64,000 nt of DNA, taken from NCBI RefSeq assembly GCF_016863635.1, contig NZ_BOPG01000013.1, positions 99,763 to 163,762 on the forward strand. The letters run 5' to 3'. Shown in pieces: positions 24,750 through 33,584 of this stretch. This stretch comes from Virgisporangium aurantiacum (lineage in GTDB: Bacteria > Actinomycetota > Actinomycetes > Mycobacteriales > Micromonosporaceae). The translations under genes and the position numbers were made by a program. Numbering within the stretch: position 1 is the first letter of the stretch; each line of letters starts with the position of its first letter. Below the pieces are notes generated by a model. The model saw only the letters and a list, made by a program, of their open reading frames with translations, was not told the DNA's origin and did not search any database.

Positions 24750-25966
24750 TGAAGATCCTGACCGCGCTCGGTGTGGCGGCGGCCTCCTGTGCCGTCGCGT
24801 TCATTCCGGCCTCGCCGGCGGCCGCGGCAGCGGCGCCCGCCGCCATCAACGCGCGCCAGTTCTTCACCACCACCGACACCGCGGGCCTCGCGGCCAACGT
24901 GGCGGCGCTGGACACCGCGCTCGGCACCGGCCGCAAGCGGACCGTCGGCCAGGTGATGACCGCGGCGAACCGCGAGCGCACCGGGCTGTGCAACTCGGCG
25001 ACGTACGCGCAGCTGTCGGCGCGGTCCACAGTGGAGGGTTTCTGCTGGAACGACGGCGACGACGCCGTCGACTACTGGTACCCGCAGGGCATCACCACGA
25101 GCCGTGACGCGGTCGCGTCCGGACACGTCGACGACCACCAGATCGTCGTGACGAGCTGGTACCACATCCCGGAGAACGAGAGCGCCACCGCCCCCGACAA
25201 GGGGTTCCGACTGTCCTTCGTGGACTGGGACGCCGACTGGCCGAACACCTACCGGCACGTCATCGCGGTGGAGCCGACGGCCGGCGGAAACTTCAAGGCG
25301 GTGTCGGTACACGCGGGCGGCATCATGTGGTACGGCAACCTGCTGTACGTCGCCGACACCTCACGCGGGTTCCGGGTGTTCGACCTGAACCGGATCTACT
25401 CGGTGAACACCGGCGACGGCACGAAGATCGGCAAGCAGTCCGACGGCACGTTCCACGCCTTCGACTACGCCTACGTGCTCGTGCAGGTGGGCTGGGTCCG
25501 GTCGGCGGGTGCGGCGTTCCGGCACTCGTTCGTCGCGCTCGACCAGGCCACGTCGCCGCCGAGCTTCATCGTCGGCGAGTACTCCCCCGACGCCGACGGC
25601 AACGGGGTGCCCGACGAGAACGCCCGCGTCATGCGGTACCCGCTGAACGCCACGACGAAGTGGCCCTCGGTCGAAGCCGACGGACGCACGTACGCGTCGG
25701 AGGCGTACGACACGCACATCCCGCAGCTGCAGGGTGCCACGGCCCGCAACGGCCGGTTCTGGTTCTCCAGCAGCAACGGGCAGTCCCCGGGGTACCTGAG
25801 GGTCTGGGACCGCGGCACGACCGCCGTGCGAAGCTACCGGTGGCTGGTCGGCGCCGAGGACCTGTCCTACTATCCACATCCGGACCAGGCTGACATGCTG
25901 TGGTCGCTCGGCGAGTACCCGAACAAACGGGTGGTGGTCGCGGTTCCCCAGGCCGACTGGGACTGA
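24749..25966 (+). CDS. Secreted hypothetical protein, possible beta-propeller
   Basis: This 405-residue protein has a Sec signal peptide (MKILTALGVAAASCAVAFIP, cleavage near AAA). The mature part is rich in Trp, Tyr and Asp, with repeated strand-like stretches (GIMWYGNLLYVADTSRGFRVFDL, and NGRFWFSSSNGQSPGYLRVWDR) suggesting a propeller-like fold, and a Ca-binding-like DADGNGVPDE. Homologues are annotated as hypothetical in actinomycetes as far as I know. It is translationally coupled to the preceding exported protein. Confidence 0.75.
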   Translation: MKILTALGVAAASCAVAFIPASPAAAAAAPAAINARQFFTTTDTAGLAANVAALDTALGTGRKRTVGQVMTAANRERTGLCNSATYAQLSARSTVEGFCWNDGDDAVDYWYPQGITTSRDAVASGHVDDHQIVVTSWYHIPENESATAPDKGFRLSFVDWDADWPNTYRHVIAVEPTAGGNFKAVSVHAGGIMWYGNLLYVADTSRGFRVFDLNRIYSVNTGDGTKIGKQSDGTFHAFDYAYVLVQVGWVRSAGAAFRHSFVALDQATSPPSFIVGEYSPDADGNGVPDENARVMRYPLNATTKWPSVEADGRTYASEAYDTHIPQLQGATARNGRFWFSSSNGQSPGYLRVWDRGTTAVRSYRWLVGAEDLSYYPHPDQADMLWSLGEYPNKRVVVAVPQADWD

Positions 25967-25983
25967 ACCCCACCCACAAGGAC

Positions 25984-26155
25984 CGACGGCCGGCCGCAGC
26001 CCCCCGCGGCCGGTCGTCGTCAAGACCGACGACCGGCCACAGCCCACTCCGTGGACAGCCGGTCGTCGTGAAGACCGACAGCCGGACACCCACACCGGCT
26101 GTCGTAGAGACCCGCGGCCGGTCGTCCACGGCCAACGCGCGACCGGCCGCGGGTC
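25984..26155. terminator. Array of four consecutive hairpins
   Basis: Four inverted repeats lie head to tail between convergent genes: 25984-26019, 26028-26067, 26077-26103 and 26109-26155, with stems of 9 to 16 bp. All use related GACCGGC/GCCGGTC arms. A bidirectional terminator is the simplest role, but four in a row is unusual. Confidence 0.7.
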
Positions 26156-26157
26156 GC

Positions 26158-26721
26158 CTAATACGCCATCTCCCCCGCGCGGATCTCGGCCGCCACCCGG
26201 TTCTCCGGCGGCGCAAGCGGGCACGCCCATCGCGCGTCGTACGCGCACGACGGGTTGTACGCGTAGTTGAAGTCCAGCCGCACCCGCCCGTCCGCGAGCG
26301 GCACCACCCCGCGCCCGTGCGTCCCCTTGACCGTGTCGGTGAGGTACCGGCCGCCGCCGTACGACCCGCGCCCACACGTGCCGTCGCGGAACGGCAGGAA
26401 CAACCCGCCGCCGTACGCGCGGAACCACCACAGCGTCAGCTCACCCCATGGCGTCCCGAGGATGCCGACGCGCTCGTACCGCAGCACGCCGTCGGGCCCG
26501 CCGGTGTCGACGTCGATGTGCCCGTCGGCGGGCCACAGCGGCACGTCCGCTACGAAGTCCCGGGAATGGTCGAAGTACTTCAACGTCCCCCGCGCGGCCG
26601 ACTGCGGATGGGTGCGGAACAACTCCGCCCGCGCCGCGCGGAACCCGTGGACGTCCACATCGGACAGATAGATCGCGGCGGTGCGGGCCCGGAAGTCCGC
26701 CAGCGAGAGCAGGTCGCTCAC
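26158..26721 (-). CDS. DUF1684 family protein
   Basis: This protein of about 187 residues has the DUF1684 landmarks: LFLPFRDGTCGRGSYGGGRYL, then a LDFNYAYNPSCAYDARWACP segment and a PPEN near the end. The GTG start overlaps the stop of the cyclase-family gene (GTGA). It is the last gene of a four-gene operon. Function is unknown; the family often occurs near secreted or metabolic enzymes. Confidence 0.88.
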   Translation of the reverse strand: MSDLLSLADFRARTAAIYLSDVDVHGFRAARAELFRTHPQSAARGTLKYFDHSRDFVADVPLWPADGHIDVDTGGPDGVLRYERVGILGTPWGELTLWWFRAYGGGLFLPFRDGTCGRGSYGGGRYLTDTVKGTHGRGVVPLADGRVRLDFNYAYNPSCAYDARWACPLAPPENRVAAEIRAGEMAY

Positions 26722-27524
26722 CAGGACGCGAACACCCGCGCCTGCCCGCCCGAACCCTCCTGGTACGGGATGAGCCCGACCGTGATGCGGGCACCGGTCG
26801 GCGGGATCCGGTGCAGGTTCGCCAGGTTCTCCAGCCCGTACCGGTCGGCGCCGCCGAGCACGTGGTGCACCTCGAAGTTCGCCGAAATGCCCGGGTCGGT
26901 GCTCAGCGTGTCGACGCCGATGGCGCGGATCGCCCGTCGCCGCACCAGATAGTCGACGGCGTCGGCGCTGAACCCGGGAAAATGCAGGGTTCCCGCGGCG
27001 TCGGTGCCCCGGTAGGCGTCCGGGTCGCCGACCTTCGCGCCCCACCCGGAGTGCATGAGCACCGCCGCGTCGCGCGGGATCCGCCCGTACCGGCGCTCGA
27101 ACGCCTGGAGGTCGCCGACGGTCACGGTCGCGTCCGGGTCACGCTTCGCGCGTCCCGAAATATCGACGACCACGGCGGGCACGATCAGCTCGGCGGGCCG
27201 CAGCTCGGGCGCCAACCGACCGCCGGTGACGAAATGCCCGGGCGCGTCGACGTGCGTGCCGATGTGTTCGATGATCCGCCATTCCTGGAGGTAGTACCCG
27301 TCCGGATCGATGTTGACGACGGTCCGCCGCACCGCCTCCTCGCCCGGCGAGTACGCGGGGAACGTGGTCGTCAACGTGTACGTGAGATCTTCGAGGCCGT
27401 GCTTCGCGATGCGCGAGGCTGCGGCCGGCGCGGGGTCGGCGAGACCCAGCGCCGCGGTCGCGGTTACGGCCGCTCCGCCCAGCAGGGCGGCACGGCGGCT
27501 CACACTTGGCGTACCGGTACACAT
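26718..27524 (-). CDS. Secreted cyclase-family enzyme (kynurenine formamidase-like)
   Basis: This 268-residue protein has a Tat-like signal (SRRAALLGGAAVTATAAL) and the metal-binding signature of the cyclase family (EHIGTHVDAPGHF), plus a conserved H/D region VLMHSGWG. Family members hydrolyse amides, as kynurenine formamidase does, or act on polyketide-like substrates. Export is unusual for this fold. It overlaps both neighbours (TGATG with the amidohydrolase upstream, GTGA with DUF1684 downstream). Confidence 0.88.
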   Translation of the reverse strand: MCTGTPSVSRRAALLGGAAVTATAALGLADPAPAAASRIAKHGLEDLTYTLTTTFPAYSPGEEAVRRTVVNIDPDGYYLQEWRIIEHIGTHVDAPGHFVTGGRLAPELRPAELIVPAVVVDISGRAKRDPDATVTVGDLQAFERRYGRIPRDAAVLMHSGWGAKVGDPDAYRGTDAAGTLHFPGFSADAVDYLVRRRAIRAIGVDTLSTDPGISANFEVHHVLGGADRYGLENLANLHRIPPTGARITVGLIPYQEGSGGQARVFASW

Positions 27525-28708
27525 CAGGTCAGCGTCCCAGCCCGGGCGACCACGCGTCCAGCTTTCAGCACAACGTCACGCGTCGGACGGGTCACCACGG
27601 CGGCCGCCGGTGTCGCGGCCTCGACCACGACGAGGTCGGCTCCCGCGCCCTCGACAAGGCCGTATCCGGTCAGCCCGAGGGCCGCGGCGCCGCCGTGGGT
27701 CGCGGCCCGCAGCGCCAGTTCGATGTCGTCGTCGCGGCGGAAGAGACTGCGGTAGGCGACGTGGTGAGCGCGGTCGAGCATGTCCCCGGTGCCGTACGGT
27801 CCCCACAGATCGCGGATGCCGTCGTGTCCCGTGGCGACGTTCACGCCCGCCGCGACGAGCCGACGGATCGGCGGCACGGGGAAGTCGTACACCGCCGCGG
27901 TGGTGATGGTGACGCCGGCGGCGGCGAGTTGCGCGGCGAGGCGGTCCTGGTGACCGGCGTCGATCTGGCCGAGCGCGTAGGCATGGCTCACCGCGACCCG
28001 GCCGGCCAGCCCGGTCGCCGTCGTGCGGTCGGCGATCAGGCCGAGCTGCCACGCGCCGAGGGTCCCGCCGTCGTGCAGGTGGATGTCGACGAACGCGCCG
28101 TACCGCTCGGCCAACCCGAACACGACGTCGAGGTGACGCACCGGGTCGCCGTCGACCCCCGCCGGATCGATGCCGCCGATCGCCTCCACGCCTCGGGAAA
28201 GCGCTTGCTCCAACAGTTCCGCGGTGCCGGGATTGGTCAGCAGGCCGTGCTGCGGGAACGCCACCTGGGTGACGCCGATGCGGCCGTCGAGGCGCGCGAC
28301 CGCCTCCGCCACGGCGTCGACGTGGCTCGTACCCACCTCGGGATCGATGTCGGTATGGGTGCGCACGTGCGTCGTCCCGTTGACGACCATCGTCTCGAGC
28401 AGCGCGACCATCGCGTCGACGTCGGGCAGGCCCAGTTCGCCGCGGCGGCGGCGTTCGTTGCCGATGCGGTCGGCGAGGGTGTCGCCGGCCGAGTGCGGCA
28501 CCCAGTCGCGTCCGAAAAGGGTCTTGTCCAGATGCGTGTGCGCGTCGACGAGGCCGGGCAGCACGAGCTTCCCGGCGACGTCGATCCGCTCCGCGCCGGG
28601 CACATCGAGTCCGTCACCGATCGCGGCGATGACACCGTCGCGGACGTGGATGTCCGCCCGTTCGTTCCGGCCCCACGGGCGGCCACCGGTGAGCAGCAGT
28701 TCAGCCAT
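27524..28708 (-). CDS. Amidohydrolase, cytosine deaminase-like
   Basis: This 394-residue amidohydrolase has DAHTHLDKTLFG (metal-binding HxH, close to the cytosine deaminase type), a metal His in DIHLHDGG, VSHAYALG and the catalytic Asp in ATGHDGIRDLW. It is cytosolic, unlike its operon partners. The substrate is probably a cyclic amide, an N-heterocycle or a related deamination substrate. Its stop overlaps the cyclase-family start. Confidence 0.87.
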   Translation of the reverse strand: MAELLLTGGRPWGRNERADIHVRDGVIAAIGDGLDVPGAERIDVAGKLVLPGLVDAHTHLDKTLFGRDWVPHSAGDTLADRIGNERRRRGELGLPDVDAMVALLETMVVNGTTHVRTHTDIDPEVGTSHVDAVAEAVARLDGRIGVTQVAFPQHGLLTNPGTAELLEQALSRGVEAIGGIDPAGVDGDPVRHLDVVFGLAERYGAFVDIHLHDGGTLGAWQLGLIADRTTATGLAGRVAVSHAYALGQIDAGHQDRLAAQLAAAGVTITTAAVYDFPVPPIRRLVAAGVNVATGHDGIRDLWGPYGTGDMLDRAHHVAYRSLFRRDDDIELALRAATHGGAAALGLTGYGLVEGAGADLVVVEAATPAAAVVTRPTRDVVLKAGRVVARAGTLT

Positions 28709-28719
28709 GGGTCGCAAGG

Positions 28720-29925
28720 TTAGAACCGGCGTGTGCTCCGCACCAACCCGGTGAGTTCGTCGTAGCGGTACTCGATGCTCTCCCGCACCGGATCCCGGCC
28801 CGCGCCGCGCACGTCGGTGCGGAGGATGCCGGCCTTCACGTCGTCGTCGGTCGCCGCGTACCGCCACAGCTTGCCGGCCTTGAGGATCTGCACCGGTCCG
28901 GTGTAGTCGCCGTCCGGCGAGTAGACGGTGTACCGCACACCCTCGGGGGTGTCGAAGTCGAGACCGCCGTGCGCGCGGATCGTCGTCGTGATGATGAGCC
29001 CGCCCTCGGCGTCGAGGATCGGCGCGGGGTTGTCGAGGCGGTACTGGGTGCGGCCTTCGCCCTGCCGGTCCTGCCCGTTGTAGAAGACCTGGCCCCGACT
29101 GTTGATCCAGTAGTGCGGGATGGTCTGTTTCGGCGCGTTCATGTCGGGCCCCGGGTAGTACGCCATGTGCCAGTGCGGCGGGTTGTCGGCGTGCAGGGTG
29201 TTGTTGGTCTCGAAGCCCATCAGCGCGAAGAAGTGCCCGCGCGCCTTCGCCCGCGCCGAGAGCCCGGAGTCCTGCAGGATCTCGTGCGTCACGAGCACCC
29301 ACGTGCTCGCCGCCCGCACGGCGCCGGCCGGCCAGGCGACCGTCGTCCACGGCCCGGCGACCCGGTCGGGGTCGTTGTGCTCGTACTTCATGTACTCGCC
29401 GGTGGCGGCGCCGGTGATGTGACTCCACACCTGGATCGTCCCCTGATCGGCACCCGCCGACGCGCGGAACACCGGCAGCGTGAACGACACCCGGTCCGGG
29501 TCGGCGGGGTCGGTGGTGAGCGCCAACCGGTTGTCCCCCGCGACGACGGTGGCGATCCGGATGCCCGGCCACCGCACCGAAACGGTGACGCCGGCGTCGT
29601 TCTGCTCGCCCTGCACGAACGCGTAGAACTCCGCGCGGCTGGCGACGTTGTAGGTGGCGCCCGGCACGAGCGAGTAGCCGTCCGGCAGCGTCACCTCGGG
29701 AACGGACGGCGGCCCCGGAACCGCACGTACGACCCGGAATCCGGCGTACGCCACCGCGGCGACGCCGACGTCGCCACCGCTTCGAGCGGACCCGGGTTCG
29801 TAACCGGCCCAGGGCGTGTCGTCCGGACCGACGTCGGCCCGGGCGATCCCGGCGGTTCCCAGCAGTGTCACGGCACCTGCGGCCAGGCCGGCGAGGGCCG
29901 CCCGGCGAGTGATCGGATCGGGCAT
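28720..29925 (-). CDS. Tat-secreted protein of unknown function
   Basis: This 401-residue protein starts with a twin-arginine signal (ITRRAALAGLAAGAVTLLG, then ARA). The mature part has no family I recognise. A possible metal site is NPPHWHMAYYPGPD, and the sequence is rich in beta-type segments. GGGGGAG lies 8 nt before the ATG. It is first in the operon with the amidohydrolase, cyclase-family enzyme and DUF1684, which suggests capture or extracellular processing of the same substrate. Confidence 0.7.
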   Translation of the reverse strand: MPDPITRRAALAGLAAGAVTLLGTAGIARADVGPDDTPWAGYEPGSARSGGDVGVAAVAYAGFRVVRAVPGPPSVPEVTLPDGYSLVPGATYNVASRAEFYAFVQGEQNDAGVTVSVRWPGIRIATVVAGDNRLALTTDPADPDRVSFTLPVFRASAGADQGTIQVWSHITGAATGEYMKYEHNDPDRVAGPWTTVAWPAGAVRAASTWVLVTHEILQDSGLSARAKARGHFFALMGFETNNTLHADNPPHWHMAYYPGPDMNAPKQTIPHYWINSRGQVFYNGQDRQGEGRTQYRLDNPAPILDAEGGLIITTTIRAHGGLDFDTPEGVRYTVYSPDGDYTGPVQILKAGKLWRYAATDDDVKAGILRTDVRGAGRDPVRESIEYRYDELTGLVRSTRRF

Positions 29926-30019
29926 CGCGTGTCTCCCCCGTTACGGCGGCGAACGCCGCCTGTTCTGGTTCCACGCTAACGAACATCGATGGATCAGCGA
30001 TAGATGGAGATCGACCTAA

Positions 30020-32911
30020 TCATGAACCGGTCGGCAGCACCCGCCCGACCGCCGACCGCGACGGCACCCGCAACTTGCGCAGAATCCGCGACACGTGCGC
30101 CTCGACGGTCTTGTCACTGATGACCAGCCGGCTGGCGATCTGCCGGTTGGTGTGCCCGGCGGCCACGAGGTCGGCGACCTCACGCTCCCGCGCACTGAGC
30201 ACAATGGACACCGGCCCGGCCGGCGCATCGTGCGGCCCATCGTGCGGCGCGGCGCGCAGGCCGAGGCGGCGCAGTTCCCGGGCGGCCTGCTCGCGGCATC
30301 GACCCGCGCCGATCGCAACGGCGTCGCGTTCGGCGCGGCGCAGTTCGGTGACGGCGTCTGCCCGCCGACCCGCCGCCGCCAACGCCCGCCCGGCCAGCAC
30401 GCGGGCGCGGGCCGCATCCACGCGACGGCCGGCCCGGTCGGCGGCGGTCGCCGACTCCCCCGCCACACCGGCCGCTTCCTGCAACGCGCCGCCGTCGAAA
30501 TGGACCACAGCCTCCGCGTATCGGAGGTTGGCCACACACGCCGGAGACGTCACCCCTGCCGCGTCCATCCTGGCCTGCTCCAGCCACCCTAGCGCGGCAT
30601 GCCGGTCCCCGGTGGCGATCGCCGCCCGTACCAGGGTCTGGCCCGCGCGCGTCCGCCAGGGCCGTTCCAACCGCGGCAGGTCCGGCCCGCCCGCGGCCGC
30701 GAGCAGAGTGGACGCCGCGCTGTCCGCCCGACCGGCCTCCAGCAACGCCTCGGCGTGGAACAGGCCGATGTTGCCCGCACCCATCGCCGAACCGCCGCAC
30801 CGGCGCCGCGCGTCCTCGGCCCGCGCCAGCGCGACGGCGACGTCTCCGCGCCAGGTGTGGATCCAGACACTCAGGCCGAGGGCGAGGGACGCGGCGTGGT
30901 CGCCGCCGGTCAGCACGGCGACGTCGTACGCGGCGGTGGCGCTCGCCAGGCCGGCCGCCAACCGGCCCGAGAACGCCTCCGCGCCCGCCCGGGTGACGTG
31001 CAGGCCCGGCATGACGAGCACCTGCCCCGTCGCCTCGGCGAGGTCGAGACCGCGGCGGGCGTGCCGGATCGCGTCGGCATGCCGGTCCAGGTGGTACCCG
31101 GCCAGTGCCAACGCGACGACGGCGGGCAGCGCGCCGGCCAGCACCCCGTCCGGCAACGCGTCGACGATGGCGGCGGCCTCCACCAGATGCGCCACCGCGC
31201 GACCGGTCCGGCCGGCCGCGTGTTCGCCGAGGGCCATCAACGCCGCGGCGTACGCCCGCGCCGCGCTGTCGCCGGCCGCCACCGCGTGCGTGTGCGCGGC
31301 GCCGGCGTGGCCGCGGATCGCCGCGTAGTCGGCCCGGAGAAAGGCGTTGAGGGCGAGTTCGGCGTGCAGCGCGGCCCGGCCCGCCCGGGCGCCGGGCGGC
31401 AACGCGCCGAGTTCCCGGTGGGCGAGGACCCGGGCCGGCTCGAGCCGGCCAACCGCGTGGTCGAGGTACATGCGCAGCGCCACGAGCCGGACCCGGTCCG
31501 CCGCCCGCGTCGCCGGCACGAGGCGGAGCAGATGGTCCACCGCCGTCGCGCTGTCGGCCAGCCGCCCGGCCGCGCCCGCCGCGAGTGCCAACGCCTGCAA
31601 CAGTTCCGCACGCCGTTCGTCGGCACCGTCCGGCGCGACCGCCCGCGATTCACCGGCGCCGCGTTCGTCCCCGCCGCGCTCGGAGACGCCGCGCTCGAAG
31701 ACGCCGCGCTCGAAGACGCCGCCGCCGCCCTCGAAGACGCCGCCGCCGCGCTCGATGCCGCGCTCGATGCCGCCGCCGCGTTCGACGACGCCGTCGCCCG
31801 GAAGCAGGGCCAGGGCCACGCCGAACCAGTGCGCGGCCTCCGCCGGCGCGGTCGCGGACGCGGCGTGGCCCGCCGCGGTCAGCAATTCGACCGCCGCCCG
31901 GTCACCGACCTCCGCACTGCGCTCCACATGATGCGCCCGCGCCAGCGGGCCGGCACCGCGCCGGGCCAGGGTCGCCGCCGCCCGGGCGTGGGCCGCGCGT
32001 CGCCAGCCCGGCCCGGCCGACTCGTACACCCCCCGGCGGACGATCGGGTGGCGGAACCGGAACAGCCACGGTTCGCCGGTCGGCGCGACGAGTCCGGCGG
32101 CCACCAGTTCGTCCAGGGCGACCGCGAACCGGTCGTCGTCGAGTTCGGCGACGGCGCGGGCCAGTCCGGCGTCGAACGGGTCACCGGCCACCGCGGCGGC
32201 GCGGGCGGCTCGGCGTGCTCTCGCGGTCAGCTCACGAAGTTCCGCCGCGAGCGCCGCGCCGACCGCGGCCGGGACCACCGCGGGCGCCGGGCCGTTCGGC
32301 GCCGTCCGGACGGACGCGGCCAGCACCCGTAGATAGAACGGGTTGCCGCCGCTGTCGGCGTGCAGATCGTCGAGCCGGGCCGGATCGACGTCGGTGAGCA
32401 GTTGCGCGGCCTCGGCCCGCGTGAGCGCCGACGGCCGCAGTTCGGTGTGGCGACAGGTGTCGAGCGCGACCGCGAGGCGGGCCGGGCAGCCGCCGGCACG
32501 CAGCGCCGCCGCGATCAGCACCGGGCCGTCCGGCGGGTGTCGCAACAGGTATCCAAGAAGATCGATCGATGCGGCATCGGCCCAGTGCAGGTCGTCGAGC
32601 GCGAGGACGACGGGCGCGAGCTCGGCGAGCAGCGACCGCACGGTGCGCAGCGCGCCCATCCGGTCACCGGTCGCCGCACCGATGATCGGCCGGAAGACGG
32701 CGTAGGGGTCGTCGCGCTCGAACTCGGTCGCCCGCCCGTCGCGTACCCGACAGCCCGCCGCACCGGCCCGGCGACCGAGCTCGGCGAGCAGTGCGGTCTT
32801 GCCGATTCCCGGTTCGCCGGTGATCAGCATGGTGCCACCGACGCCGCGTTCGAGCAGGTCGAGCGCGGCGTCGAGGGCGGCTGTCTCCACCGCACGGCCC
32901 ACCAGCGGCAT
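30020..32911 (-). CDS. LAL-type LuxR family transcriptional activator
   Basis: This 963-residue protein has an N-terminal STAND ATPase module with Walker A TGEPGIGKTALL (near residue 30) and Walker B LALDDLHWAD. A long helical/TPR part follows, and then a C-terminal LuxR HTH (LSAREREVADLV, TNRQIASRLVISDKTVEAHVSRIL). Around DNA 31660-31800 the protein carries a low-complexity tract of GGGVFERGV-type repeats not typical of the family. LAL proteins are usually pathway-specific activators; no obvious target cluster is adjacent. Confidence 0.93.
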   Translation of the reverse strand: MPLVGRAVETAALDAALDLLERGVGGTMLITGEPGIGKTALLAELGRRAGAAGCRVRDGRATEFERDDPYAVFRPIIGAATGDRMGALRTVRSLLAELAPVVLALDDLHWADAASIDLLGYLLRHPPDGPVLIAAALRAGGCPARLAVALDTCRHTELRPSALTRAEAAQLLTDVDPARLDDLHADSGGNPFYLRVLAASVRTAPNGPAPAVVPAAVGAALAAELRELTARARRAARAAAVAGDPFDAGLARAVAELDDDRFAVALDELVAAGLVAPTGEPWLFRFRHPIVRRGVYESAGPGWRRAAHARAAATLARRGAGPLARAHHVERSAEVGDRAAVELLTAAGHAASATAPAEAAHWFGVALALLPGDGVVERGGGIERGIERGGGVFEGGGGVFERGVFERGVSERGGDERGAGESRAVAPDGADERRAELLQALALAAGAAGRLADSATAVDHLLRLVPATRAADRVRLVALRMYLDHAVGRLEPARVLAHRELGALPPGARAGRAALHAELALNAFLRADYAAIRGHAGAAHTHAVAAGDSAARAYAAALMALGEHAAGRTGRAVAHLVEAAAIVDALPDGVLAGALPAVVALALAGYHLDRHADAIRHARRGLDLAEATGQVLVMPGLHVTRAGAEAFSGRLAAGLASATAAYDVAVLTGGDHAASLALGLSVWIHTWRGDVAVALARAEDARRRCGGSAMGAGNIGLFHAEALLEAGRADSAASTLLAAAGGPDLPRLERPWRTRAGQTLVRAAIATGDRHAALGWLEQARMDAAGVTSPACVANLRYAEAVVHFDGGALQEAAGVAGESATAADRAGRRVDAARARVLAGRALAAAGRRADAVTELRRAERDAVAIGAGRCREQAARELRRLGLRAAPHDGPHDAPAGPVSIVLSAREREVADLVAAGHTNRQIASRLVISDKTVEAHVSRILRKLRVPSRSAVGRVLPTGS

Positions 32912-33047
32912 CCGGCGATGGTGGCGGCGTCAGGGTGCGACGGGAACGGGATAGGGGATTTCCCGACTGTCGGCCGATCGTCGTACGCACCGAGGCTGTC
33001 AGCACCTCGACCCGCCCGGTGGTCGACCGTCCACAAAGGAGTCACCC

Positions 33048-33488
33048 ATGACCACACGACTGCGCCGCGCCGCCGGCGCACTGCTCGCGACGTTCATCGC
33101 GAGCACCGGCCTGTTCATCGCGACCGCGCCCGCCGAGGCGGCGACGAGCTGCGTGTTCCGGATGGACTCGCTCACCGCCGAGAACCTGCTGAACGACGGC
33201 GGAATCGACTTCGTGTTCCTGCGGTTCAACAACGACTTCTACCCGGCCGGCAACGACGGGGTGCCGTTCGGGGAGGGCGACAAGTTCGTGCCGCGACCGG
33301 CGAGCGTGTTCGGGAACCCGGTGCAGGGCGTCGACTCCACCGGCATGCGCAACTGGCTGATCTTCGACCGGTTCCCGACCAACTACCGGATCGAGGGCCG
33401 GAAGATCACCTGCACGGATACGCTGCGGGAGGTCGTCTACGACGACGGTGACGCGCGGTACCGTCTGCGCTACCGGCTGACCGCCTGA
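33048..33488 (+). CDS. Small secreted hypothetical protein
   Basis: This 146-residue protein has a Sec signal peptide (RRAAGALLATFIASTGLFIA, cleavage after AEA). The mature domain has two Cys (TSCVFRM and ITCTDT), likely a disulfide. AAAGGAGT precedes the ATG. It is followed by a hairpin (33502-33535). No family is recognised. Confidence 0.75.
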   Translation: MTTRLRRAAGALLATFIASTGLFIATAPAEAATSCVFRMDSLTAENLLNDGGIDFVFLRFNNDFYPAGNDGVPFGEGDKFVPRPASVFGNPVQGVDSTGMRNWLIFDRFPTNYRIEGRKITCTDTLREVVYDDGDARYRLRYRLTA

Positions 33489-33501
33489 CGTCGGGTTGTA
33501 T

Positions 33502-33535
33502 CAGGTGGGCGACAGTTCGAACCGTTGCCCACCTG
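33502..33535 (+). terminator. Hairpin after small secreted protein
   Basis: CAGGTGGGC (33502-33510) pairs with GCCCACCTG (33527-33535) around a 16-nt loop. No U-run follows, which is usual in actinomycetes. Confidence 0.5.
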
Positions 33536-33584
33536 GTCCCGTATAACCACTGCAACGGCGGCCCGTGGAACGAGGAGTACAACG

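Noticed and set aside
27524..29986. 820-codon fusion of a frame opposite the secreted protein with the amidohydrolase
   Set aside because: The first 420 codons are Arg-rich shadow of the secreted protein gene; the amidohydrolase starts at 28708.
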